Of a DNA stretch of 38,709 bases, positions 8,653-16,513 are shown piece after piece; position 1 is the stretch's first letter, and each line of letters opens with the position of its first letter. A model generated the notes under the pieces. That model made no database searches. It was not told where the DNA came from and saw only the letters and a program-made list of their open reading frames with translations. Location of the stretch: positions 1-38,709 of the forward strand of contig NZ_AVCH01000084.1 of NCBI RefSeq assembly GCF_000747075.1, in the 5' to 3' direction. The position numbers were made by a program, and so were the translations under genes. This DNA is from Arenimonas malthae CC-JY-1. Lineage in GTDB: Bacteria > Pseudomonadota > Gammaproteobacteria > Xanthomonadales > Xanthomonadaceae.

Positions 8653-10230
8653 ATGACTCGACTGCTTGCCCTCATCTCCCTGCTGCTCGCGCCGGTGGCG
8701 CAGGCGGCCATCCCCGCCGCGCCGGACCGCGACGAGGGCGAGGGCCCGTATCCGCAGCTGGTCCTGCGCGGCGCCACCGTCATCACCGGCACCGGCGCGC
8801 CGGCGTACGGGCCGGTGGACATCGTCATCGAGGGCAACCGCATCGTGCAGGTGGCCATCGTCGGCAGCGCCAATGCGCCGATCGACCCGAAGAACCGCCC
8901 GGCGCTCAAGCCCGGCGGCCGCGAGCTCGACCTCACGGGCCAGTACGTGATGCCCGGCCTCGTGGACATGCACGGGCACATCGGCGGCGACGAGCAGGGC
9001 GTCACCGCCGAGTACGTGTACAAGCTGTGGCTGGCGCACGGCATCACCAGCGTGCGCGACCCGGGCTGCGGCAACGGCATCGAGTGGTGCGCCTCGGAAG
9101 CGCGCCGCAGCGCCGCCAACGCCATCACCGCGCCGCGCCTGTTCCCCTACGCCTTCTTCGGCATGGGCCACGAAGGCCCCATCACCACGACCGATCAGGC
9201 CCGCCGGTGGGTGCGCGACATGAAGGCCAAGGGCGCGCTGGGCATGAAGTGCTTCGGCTACCGCCCGGAGATCCTGGCGGCCGCCTTCGACGAACTGCGC
9301 AAGCAGGGCATGGGCAGCGCCTGCCACCACGCCCAGCTCGACGTGGCGCGGGTGAACGTGCTCACCACCGCGCGCTGGGGCCTGACCACCATGGAGCACT
9401 GGTACGGCCTGCCCGAGGCGCTGTTCGATGGCCAGACCGTGCAGCAGTACCCGGCCGGCTACAACTACATGGACGAGCAGCACCGCTTCGGCGAGGCCGG
9501 CAGGCTGTGGGCGCAGGCCAGCGAAAAGGGCAGCGAGCGCTACGAGGCGGTGATCACCGAGCTGCTGGAACTGGGCTTCACGCTCGACCCCACCTTCACC
9601 ATCTACCAGGCCACGCGCGACCTGATGCGCGCGCGCACCGCCGAATACCACGACGAATACACCCACCCCGCGCTGTGGAATTTCTTCACCCCAAGCCGCG
9701 ACAACCACGGCAGCTTCTTCTTCGACTGGGGCAGCGAGGAGGAGGCCGCCTGGAAGGATAACTACCGGCGCTGGATGGCCTTCGTGAACGACTACAAGAA
9801 CCGCGGCGGCCGCGTCACCGTGGGCAGCGATTCGGGCTACATCTACAAGACCTACGGCTTCGGCACCATCGAGGAGCTCGAGTTGCTGCGCGAGGCCGGC
9901 TTCCACCCGCTGGAAGTGCTGCGCGCGGCCACGCTCTCGGGCGCCGAGGCGCTGGGCGCGCAGGACCGCATCGGTTCCATCGAGCCCGGCAAGCTGGCCG
10001 ACCTGGTGGTGCTGGGCGAAAACCCGCTGGCCAACCTGAAGGTGCTCTACGCCACCGGCCACATCCGCCTGGGCGCCGACGGCCAGCCGCGCCGCGTGGG
10101 CGGCGTGCGCTACACCATCAAGGACGGCATCGTGTACGACGCGCCGGCGCTGCTCGAAGACGTGCGCCGCATCGTGGCCGACGAGAAGGCCAAGCGCGGC
10201 ATCACCCGTTACGCCCAGCCGGGCCGCTGA
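8653..10230 (+). CDS. Secreted metal-dependent amidohydrolase
   Basis: A 525-residue protein with a signal peptide (MTRLLALISLLLAPVAQA), so it probably acts in the periplasm. It has the composite beta-sandwich/TIM-barrel layout of the amidohydrolase superfamily. PGLVDMHGHIG gives the H107-x-H109 pair, and GMKCFG gives Lys199, the likely carbamylated metal bridge. ACHHAQ gives His225/226, MEHWYG gives His249, and GSDSG gives the catalytic Asp393. The ending SIEPGKLADLVVLGENPL is the usual superfamily tail. A complete ligand set for a binuclear site suggests an active hydrolase; related secreted enzymes are often dipeptidases or prolidase-like, but the substrate is not readable. It converges on the pseudo-protease gene, 13 bases away. 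Confidence 0.88.
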   Translation: MTRLLALISLLLAPVAQAAIPAAPDRDEGEGPYPQLVLRGATVITGTGAPAYGPVDIVIEGNRIVQVAIVGSANAPIDPKNRPALKPGGRELDLTGQYVMPGLVDMHGHIGGDEQGVTAEYVYKLWLAHGITSVRDPGCGNGIEWCASEARRSAANAITAPRLFPYAFFGMGHEGPITTTDQARRWVRDMKAKGALGMKCFGYRPEILAAAFDELRKQGMGSACHHAQLDVARVNVLTTARWGLTTMEHWYGLPEALFDGQTVQQYPAGYNYMDEQHRFGEAGRLWAQASEKGSERYEAVITELLELGFTLDPTFTIYQATRDLMRARTAEYHDEYTHPALWNFFTPSRDNHGSFFFDWGSEEEAAWKDNYRRWMAFVNDYKNRGGRVTVGSDSGYIYKTYGFGTIEELELLREAGFHPLEVLRAATLSGAEALGAQDRIGSIEPGKLADLVVLGENPLANLKVLYATGHIRLGADGQPRRVGGVRYTIKDGIVYDAPALLEDVRRIVADEKAKRGITRYAQPGR

Positions 10231-10243
10231 AATACGCAGCCGC

Positions 10244-11986
10244 CTACAACTTCTGCAGCGAAATGCTGCGGGTGGCGCCGTTCACCGTGAAGGTCACGTT
10301 GGCGGTGGTGTTCGAGGTGAAGGCGAGCGTGGCGTTGCCGGCGACGGTGAACTGACGGTTGGCCGGGTTGTAGGCCGGGCCCCAGGGTCCGGCGGTGGAT
10401 TGCAGCAGGTTGCCGCTGCGCACGTCGGTGGCGGTCCACGAACCCTCGAGTTCGAGCCATTGCGCCTGGCCGGCCTGGTCGTAGATGAAGAACATCGCGA
10501 ACAGGTTGTGCTGGGGCTGCGGGTACTGGTGCAGGGTGAGGCCCCAGCCCGGCTCCTCCGGGCTGTACCAGGCGCCCGTGTAGTTCCGGGTCGGGCGTGG
10601 TCCAAGGAGCTCCGGGTCCAGAAATGCCTTCACGTAGGGCCAGGCTGCGTCGAAGCGGGAGAAATGACTGAGGTTCTCGTTGTGGGAGAGGTCACCCGAG
10701 TTGGCGCAGCTGGCGAATGAATCCACCAGCCCCCCACGCAGTTGGTAACCCTCCTCGCCGAGAGTGAACAGACCTGCGCCCCGGTCCTCCCAGACGGCCG
10801 TGCCGCTCGCCCAGCCCACCATGTAATGGTGGTCGCCGGGGAATCTCATCTGCCCCAGTGAGCTCTTCTTCAGGTCGGCGAACGGGTGCTGGATGGACAC
10901 CACGCTGTCGCCCCGGGCAAGGGAAGCGGTATTCCAGCCGGCATAGTAGGCGCCGGCAGGCGGGTGTTCGTTCAGGCGCAGTATCGCGGATTCGGTGCTA
11001 AAGGGGCCGGGCTGCCTGTACTCGTCGACGAATACGATCTCCGCCCCGCCGCCAAGCACGACATGCTCTGCCGCAACGCCGCTGCCGCAGGCCGTGGCCT
11101 CGAACCCCCAGTAGGACACCAGCGTATTGGCCGCCGCCTGGAATCGGGGGCAGTAGTGGGTCGTCCAAACATACGGGATCTGGGTATCGGGATCCGTATC
11201 GTTGAGCAGGGTGCCGGCGCACCCGAAGGAGCCGCGTTCCGTGAACACCAGGAGCGTGACGGCGTTCTTGGCGTTGATGAAGTCCTGGCCCAGCGCCTCT
11301 TCGCGGCATCGTGTGTCCACGTTGCAGGGGGCCGACATGCCAATGGCCTTGGCCAGCGAGAAGCGTTCCTGTGCATTGGTGAGCAGGTGCGAGATTTCCG
11401 GCGCCGCCAGGGCCAGGCCGGCGATCTCGGTGCCTGCCGGCACGAACACCTCGATCACCTGGGTGGCGCCGTCGGTAGGCGGCGACCAGTAGAGGCCTTC
11501 GGCAAGCAGCGTGCGAGCCTTCGCCACCGGGACGCGGGTGATGCGGCCAGGCGCGAGGTCGCCGGCGAAGCGCAGCTCGGCGGCGCCGGGAAGCATCGAG
11601 AGGTCGAGGCCAACGCGCATGCCCAGCGCGTCTGGAGAAGTGACTTGCAGGCGCGCGACGAATCCACGGCCCACGGGCATCCACTGCAATGCAGGCAGTG
11701 GCGCCGTCACGGTGCGGTTGATGCCGAGCTGCACGGGTGCATTGCCGCGGCGCGCATTGCGCTCCTGTACCTCGAGGATGCGCTTGGGATCCATCGGCGC
11801 AAGCCTGTGCGTCGCGATCCGGTCTTGCGGGAATGAGGCCATGGCCCAAGTGACTGCGGGCTCGGCCTTGGGGGTGAGGGCGGGCTCGCCGCCGATCGCC
11901 ATTGGCGCGGACGTGGCAAGCGCATTCGCGGCGCAGAGCGCCGAAGCCAGGAAAAGGATTGCTGCGAAAGGAGTGCCTGGTTTCAT
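10244..11986 (-). CDS. Catalytically dead paralogue of the neighbouring trypsin-like protease (pseudoprotease)
   Basis: A 580-residue secreted protein with a signal peptide (MKPGTPFAAILFLASALCAANALA). It aligns along its whole length with the protease encoded just upstream (12078-13802), sharing EPALTPKAEPAVTWAMA, SPDALGMRVGLDLS, YWSPPTDGATQVIEVF and the complete C-terminal GAWY domain. All three triad positions are altered. The catalytic His is Tyr278 (VWTTHYC versus FWTANHC), the Asp is Glu332 (STESAILRL versus NTDAALLRL), and the Ser is Arg402 (WEDRGAGLF versus GGSSGSGLF). The reading frame is intact, and the structural cysteines and GLFTLG/YQLRGGL core are kept, so this looks like a maintained non-enzymatic protein rather than decay. 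Codon use appears less biased than in neighbours. An inhibitor, chaperone or binding role is conceivable but unproven. Confidence 0.85.
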   Translation of the reverse strand: MKPGTPFAAILFLASALCAANALATSAPMAIGGEPALTPKAEPAVTWAMASFPQDRIATHRLAPMDPKRILEVQERNARRGNAPVQLGINRTVTAPLPALQWMPVGRGFVARLQVTSPDALGMRVGLDLSMLPGAAELRFAGDLAPGRITRVPVAKARTLLAEGLYWSPPTDGATQVIEVFVPAGTEIAGLALAAPEISHLLTNAQERFSLAKAIGMSAPCNVDTRCREEALGQDFINAKNAVTLLVFTERGSFGCAGTLLNDTDPDTQIPYVWTTHYCPRFQAAANTLVSYWGFEATACGSGVAAEHVVLGGGAEIVFVDEYRQPGPFSTESAILRLNEHPPAGAYYAGWNTASLARGDSVVSIQHPFADLKKSSLGQMRFPGDHHYMVGWASGTAVWEDRGAGLFTLGEEGYQLRGGLVDSFASCANSGDLSHNENLSHFSRFDAAWPYVKAFLDPELLGPRPTRNYTGAWYSPEEPGWGLTLHQYPQPQHNLFAMFFIYDQAGQAQWLELEGSWTATDVRSGNLLQSTAGPWGPAYNPANRQFTVAGNATLAFTSNTTANVTFTVNGATRSISLQKL

Positions 11987-12024
11987 CGCGGGCCCAGCGG
12001 GTTGTGGCGGAATGCCCGCCGGAC

Positions 12025-12060
12025 AAAAAAAGCCCCGGCGCGTTGCGCGCACCGGGGCCT
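12025..12060 (-). terminator. Rho-independent terminator after the active protease gene
   Basis: On the minus strand a GC-rich stem (12052-12058 with 12032-12038, CCGGGGC/GCCCCGG, extended by an inner CGCG pair) is followed by seven T residues (12031-12025). It lies 18 bases after the protease stop, and separates that gene's transcription from its dead paralogue downstream. Confidence 0.88.
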
Positions 12061-12077
12061 CGGGTCGGATTCGTTGC

Positions 12078-13802
12078 TTAGAGCTTCTGCAGCGCGATGG
12101 TCCTGGTGGCGCCATTCACCGTGAAGGTCACGTTCGCCGTGGTGGCCGAGGTGAAGGTGAGCGTGGCGTTGCCGGCGACGGTGAACTGGCGGTTGGCCGG
12201 GTTGTAGGTCGGGCCCCAGGGGGCGGCGGTGGACTGCAGCAGGTTGCCGCTGCGCACGTCGGTGGCGGTCCAGGTGGCGTCCATCTCGAACCACTGCGCC
12301 TTGCCGGTCTGGTCGTAGATGAAGAACATCACGAACGTGTTGTAGGCCGGGCCGGCGTACTGGTAGACGGTGAGGCCCCAGCCGGATTCGTTCGGGTTGT
12401 ACCAGGCGCCGGTGTAATCACGGCCCGGCGTGGGGCCGAAGCTCTGCGGCGTGGGCGCCAGGTAGGGCTGCACCTGCGGCCACACCACGTCCAGGCGCGA
12501 GTAGTAGTCGCGGTTGCTGGTATTGGCCAGGCTGCCGGAGTTGGCGCAGCTGGCGCTGCCGCCGTAAAGGCCGCCGCGCAACTGGTAGCCGTTGCCCAGG
12601 GTGAACAGGCCCGAGCCGCTGCTGCCGCCTTCGGTGGTGCCGCTGGTCCAGCCTACCGCGATGTTGTAGCTGTCCTGGCTCACCTGGTTGCCGAGCGAGC
12701 TCTTCTTGAGGTCGCCGGCGGGGTGGTGGATGGCCAGGACGTTGGCATTGGCCGGCACCTGGTTGGCGTCCCAGCCCGCGTAATAGGCGCCCGCCGGCGG
12801 GGTGTCGTTGAGACGGAGCAGGGCGGCGTCGGTGTTGGCTTCGGAATAGAGGTAGGCGGCGCCGCCGCTGCGCGCGGTATTGGCGGCGGGGGTGCTGCCG
12901 CCGCAGACGGTGGCCTCGAAGCCCCAGTAGGTGATCAGGGTGCTGGCGACCGTCTGGTTGTCGATGCAGTGGTTGGCGGTCCAGAAATACGGCACCTGGG
13001 TGGTGTTGTCGGTGTCGTTGAGCAGGGTGCCGGTGCAGGTGAACGTGCCGCTGTCGGTGTAGACCATGCGTGCCACGGCATTCTTGGCGTTGATGAAGTT
13101 CTGGCCCAGGGCGGCCTCGCGGCACTTGGTGTCCACGTTGCAGGCGCCGGAATCGCCGATGGCCTTGGCCAGCGAGAACTGCTCGATGGTGTTGGTGAGC
13201 AGGTGGGAGACCTGCGGGGCAGCCAGCTTCAGGCCCGCGGTGGGCGTGCCGGCCGGCGCGAACACCTCGATGACCTGGGTGGCGCCGTCGGTCATCGGCG
13301 ACCAGTACACGCCATTGGCCAGCTGCGACTTGGCCTGCTCCACCGGCACGCGGGTGATGCGGTCGGGCAGCAGGTCGCCGGCGAAACGCAGCTCGACGCC
13401 GGCCGGCAGGCCGGAGAGGTCCAGGCCGACGCGCATGCCCAGCGCGTCGGGCGACGTGATTTCGACGCGTGCGACCGAACCGCCCGGTGCCGCCACCCAC
13501 TTCAGCGCCTGCAGCGGCGACTGGACCGCGCGGTTCACGCCGATCTGGGTCGGCACGTTGCCACCGCGCGCGTTGTGGGCCTGCACTTCGAGGATGCGCT
13601 TCGGGTCGAGCCCTTCCATGACATGCGTGGCGGCCATGCCCTGCGGGAACTCCGCCATGGCCCAGGTGACCACCGGTTCGGCCTTGGTGGCGATGGCCGG
13701 CTCGCCGCCCATTGCGGTCGGCGGGCTGGCGGCGAAAGCGCCACCCGCCCCCAGGCCAAGGGCCAGCAGCAGGGCGGCGGAAAGGGCAGTACGTGCGTTC
13801 AT
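12078..13802 (-). CDS. Secreted trypsin-like serine protease with C-terminal GAWY domain
   Basis: A 574-residue protein with a signal peptide (MNARTALSAALLLALGLGAGGAFA), a pro-region/N-terminal domain of about 200 residues, and a chymotrypsin-fold catalytic domain. The intact triad is His278 (FWTANHC), Asp325 (NTDAALLRL) and Ser395 (GGSSGSG). The domain resembles lysyl-endopeptidase/trypsin-like proteases of Lysobacter and relatives, including the paired cysteines. From about residue 462 a separate beta-rich domain begins at DYTGAWYNPNESGWGL and ends TRTIALQKL, a module seen at the end of secreted proteins in this bacterial group. It is probably released into the medium; cleavage specificity is not certain. 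A GGAG lies upstream of the ATG. It is followed by its own terminator and a tandem inactive paralogue. Confidence 0.88.
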   Translation of the reverse strand: MNARTALSAALLLALGLGAGGAFAASPPTAMGGEPAIATKAEPVVTWAMAEFPQGMAATHVMEGLDPKRILEVQAHNARGGNVPTQIGVNRAVQSPLQALKWVAAPGGSVARVEITSPDALGMRVGLDLSGLPAGVELRFAGDLLPDRITRVPVEQAKSQLANGVYWSPMTDGATQVIEVFAPAGTPTAGLKLAAPQVSHLLTNTIEQFSLAKAIGDSGACNVDTKCREAALGQNFINAKNAVARMVYTDSGTFTCTGTLLNDTDNTTQVPYFWTANHCIDNQTVASTLITYWGFEATVCGGSTPAANTARSGGAAYLYSEANTDAALLRLNDTPPAGAYYAGWDANQVPANANVLAIHHPAGDLKKSSLGNQVSQDSYNIAVGWTSGTTEGGSSGSGLFTLGNGYQLRGGLYGGSASCANSGSLANTSNRDYYSRLDVVWPQVQPYLAPTPQSFGPTPGRDYTGAWYNPNESGWGLTVYQYAGPAYNTFVMFFIYDQTGKAQWFEMDATWTATDVRSGNLLQSTAAPWGPTYNPANRQFTVAGNATLTFTSATTANVTFTVNGATRTIALQKL

Positions 13803-13881
13803 GGTCGGCTCCGTGGAATCGGTAGGCCGCCAGTGTAATCCCAGAGAGCCGGCGCGGAAGAGCCGCGCCGCCCGGGATGGT

Positions 13882-16377
13882 TCAGGCGGTTTTCGCCGCC
13901 TTCTTCACGGCCTTCTTCGCCGCCTTTTTCGCGGCTTTCTTGGCCGGGGCCTTCTTCGTGGCTTTCTTCACGGCCTTCTTGGCCGCCTTTTTCGCCGGCG
14001 CCTCGGCGCCCTCTGCCGCCTTTTTCGCGGCGGCCTTCTTCGCCGGGGCCTTCTTGGCCGCCACCTTCTTGCCGAAGCGGCCGCCCTTGCGCACCGGCTT
14101 GCCCTCGGCCAGCAGGGCCTCGCACTCGGCCTGGGTCAGGCTGGCGGGGTCGCGGTCCTTGGGGATCTTGCCGTTCTTCTCGCCGTCGGTGATGTACGGG
14201 CCGTAGCGGCCATTGAGCACCTGGATGTCGGTGCCCGGGAAGGTCTTGATGGTGCGGTTGGCGATCATCTCCTCCTTGGCGCGCACCAGTTCCACGGCGC
14301 GCTCGAAGGTGATGGTGTACGGGTCGTCTTCCTTGCCCAGCGAGGCATAGGTGTCGCCCAGCTTGGCGAAGGGGCCGAAGCGGCCGATCGCCACCGTCAC
14401 GGTCTTGCCGTCCACCTCGCCCAGGGTGCGCGGCAGGTTGAACAGCGGCAGCGCGTCCTCCAGCGTGATGGTGTGCATGCTGGTGCCGGGGCGCAGCGAG
14501 GCGTACTTGGGCTTTTCCTCGTCGTCCATGCTGCCGATCTGGGCGTAGGGCCCGTAGCGGCCCAGGCGCACCGACACCGGCTTGCCGGTCTTGGGGTCGG
14601 TGCCCAGCAGGCGCGCGCCGGTGGCTTCGGAGCGGTCCACGGACTCGCTCTTTTCCTCGACGGTAGCCTTGAACGGGCGCCAGAACCGCTCCATCAGCGG
14701 CACCCAGGCGGCTTCGCCGGCGGCCACGGCGTCGAGTTCGTCCTCGAGCTTGGCGGTGAAGTCGTAGTCCACGTACTGCATGAAGTGGCCGGTGAGGAAC
14801 TTCGCCACCGCGCGGCCTACGTCGCTGGGACGGAAGCGGCGGTTGTCGAGGTAGACGTACTCGCGGCTCTGCAGCACCTGGATGATGCTGGCGTAGGTGG
14901 ACGGGCGGCCGATGCCGTATTCCTCCAGCGCCTTCACCAGCGAGGCTTCCGAGAAGCGCGGCGGCGGCTCGGTGAAGTGCTGGTCGGTGTGGATGCTGCC
15001 CAGCGGCACCGACATGCCGGGCTTCATGGGCGGCAGCTTGCGGCCCTCGTCCTCGTCCTCGGCGGTCTTGGCGTCCTTGCCTTCCTCGTACACGGCCAGG
15101 AAGCCCGGGTCGATGATGGTGGTGCCGCTGGCGCGGAAGCTGTGTTCGCTGCCGGCGGCCAGTTCGACCGACACGGTGTTCATGGTGGCCGGCACCATCT
15201 GCGAGGCGACGGTGCGCTTCCACACCAGCTCGTACAGGCGGCGCGCGTCGTCGTCGAGGTACTTCGCCACCGAGGCCGGCGTGCGCAGCGCCGACGTGGG
15301 GCGGATGGCTTCGTGCGCTTCCTGCGCGTTCTTGGACTTGGACTTGTATTCGTTGGGCTTGTCCGGCACGGCGCCGGTGCCGAAGTCGCGGGCGATGACG
15401 TCGCGGATCTCCTTCACCGCGTCCACCGACAGGTTCACCGAGTCGGTACGCATGTAGCTGATCAGGCCGACGGTGCCTTCTTCGCCGATCGCCACGCCTT
15501 CGTACAGCTTCTGCGCCACGCGCATGGTGCGCGAGGTGGTGAAGCCGAGCTTGCGCGCGGCTTCCTGCTGCAGCGTGGAGGTGATGAACGGCGGCGACGG
15601 GCGGCGCTTGCGCTCCTTGCTGGCCACGTCGGTGACGCGCAGGGCGTCGCCGGCGGCCTTCGCCAGGCGCGCGCGCGCGGCCTCGGCGTCCTTCGAGTTG
15701 GTGAGCGTGAACTGCTCGAACTTCTGGCCGTCGAGCTTGACCAGGCGGGCGGTGAAGGCCTGCTGCGGATGGTTGAGCTCGGCCTCGACGCTCCAGTACT
15801 CGCGCGGCACGAAGGCTTCGATCTCCTCCTCGCGCTCGACGATCATGCGCAGCGCCGGCGACTGCACGCGGCCGGCGGACAGGCCGCGCTGCACCTTGCG
15901 CCACAGCACCGGCGAAAGATTGAAGCCCACCAGGTAGTCCAGGGCGCGGCGGGCCTGCTGCGCGTCCACCAGGTCGGTGGCGACCTGGCGCGGGTGTTCC
16001 ACCGCCTCGCGGATGGCGCGCGGCGTGATTTCGGTGAACACCACGCGATGCAGGTCCTTGCCCTTGAGCAGGCCGCGCTCCTTGAGGATCTCGGAGATGT
16101 GCCAGCTGATCGCCTCGCCTTCGCGGTCCGGGTCGGTGGCCAGGTAGATGGCTTCGGCGCCCTTGGCGGCCTTGGCGATGGCGTCCACGTGCTTCTCGTT
16201 CTTCTCGATCAGCTCGTAGCGCATGGCGAAGCCGTGTTCCGGGTCCACCGCGCCTTCCTTGGGCACGAGGTCGCGGACGTGGCCGTACGAGGCAAGGACG
16301 TGGAAGTCCTTGCCCAGGTACTTGTTGATCGTCTTGGCCTTGGCGGGCGATTCGACGATGAGTAGGTTCTTGGCCAT
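13882..16377 (-). CDS. topA: DNA topoisomerase I (type IA) with Lys/Ala-rich tail
   Basis: An 831-residue type IA topoisomerase, which relaxes negative supercoils through a 5'-phosphotyrosine link. The Toprim domain begins MAKNLLIVESPAKAKTI and carries the metal-binding DPDREGEAI motif. The conserved RVQSPAL block follows, and the active-site Tyr308 lies in GLISYMRTDS. After the core come three repeat domains with the RxGxxGPF/Y pattern (VRLGRYGPYAQIG, VAIGRFGPFAKLG, VLNGRYGPYITDG) instead of four-cysteine zinc ribbons. The last 70 or so residues are almost only Lys, Ala and Pro (PAKKA/KKAAKKA repeats), a histone-H1-like DNA-binding tail. ATG at 16377 gives the exact family start. Genes for an RDD protein, smg and dprA lie upstream on the same strand, a familiar order in Xanthomonadaceae. 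Confidence 0.97.
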   Translation of the reverse strand: MAKNLLIVESPAKAKTINKYLGKDFHVLASYGHVRDLVPKEGAVDPEHGFAMRYELIEKNEKHVDAIAKAAKGAEAIYLATDPDREGEAISWHISEILKERGLLKGKDLHRVVFTEITPRAIREAVEHPRQVATDLVDAQQARRALDYLVGFNLSPVLWRKVQRGLSAGRVQSPALRMIVEREEEIEAFVPREYWSVEAELNHPQQAFTARLVKLDGQKFEQFTLTNSKDAEAARARLAKAAGDALRVTDVASKERKRRPSPPFITSTLQQEAARKLGFTTSRTMRVAQKLYEGVAIGEEGTVGLISYMRTDSVNLSVDAVKEIRDVIARDFGTGAVPDKPNEYKSKSKNAQEAHEAIRPTSALRTPASVAKYLDDDARRLYELVWKRTVASQMVPATMNTVSVELAAGSEHSFRASGTTIIDPGFLAVYEEGKDAKTAEDEDEGRKLPPMKPGMSVPLGSIHTDQHFTEPPPRFSEASLVKALEEYGIGRPSTYASIIQVLQSREYVYLDNRRFRPSDVGRAVAKFLTGHFMQYVDYDFTAKLEDELDAVAAGEAAWVPLMERFWRPFKATVEEKSESVDRSEATGARLLGTDPKTGKPVSVRLGRYGPYAQIGSMDDEEKPKYASLRPGTSMHTITLEDALPLFNLPRTLGEVDGKTVTVAIGRFGPFAKLGDTYASLGKEDDPYTITFERAVELVRAKEEMIANRTIKTFPGTDIQVLNGRYGPYITDGEKNGKIPKDRDPASLTQAECEALLAEGKPVRKGGRFGKKVAAKKAPAKKAAAKKAAEGAEAPAKKAAKKAVKKATKKAPAKKAAKKAAKKAVKKAAKTA

Positions 16378-16424
16378 GCCGGGGGATGCTCCAGGGCGCC
16401 GCGTTCGGGGCGCCCAGATGACGC

Positions 16425-16460
16425 GGCCCGCGAGGTGCGCGGGCCGGGGGGTTCTTTTTT
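16425..16460 (+). terminator. Terminator-like hairpin facing the plus strand, upstream of topA
   Basis: An eight-base-pair stem (16425-16432 with 16438-16445, GGCCCGCG/CGCGGGCC) is followed by GGGGGGTTCTTTTTT on the plus strand. Its T-run points against topA and the upstream RDD gene, both on the minus strand, so it would stop only antisense transcripts. On the minus strand it would be a hairpin in the topA leader. Confidence 0.5.
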
Positions 16461-16513
16461 CATTAAGGCACCAGTCCGGCCGGGCCTGTCAAGCAAGGGC
16501 CCCGGCCCGGGGG

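Noticed and set aside
13851-13869. Inverted repeat GGCGCGG/CCGCGCC after topA as a terminator
   Set aside because: Stem is present but no T-run follows on the minus strand, so it was not listed as a terminator.
13890-14080. CRISPR-like or satellite repeats near the topA end
   Set aside because: The repetitive bases are Lys/Ala codons of the topA tail; there are no spacers and the frame is open throughout.
13066-16365. Plus-strand open frame of 1,099 codons opposite topA and the protease gene
   Set aside because: It is antisense to topA and spans two real genes; the product is Leu/His/Gly-rich low-complexity sequence without domains.
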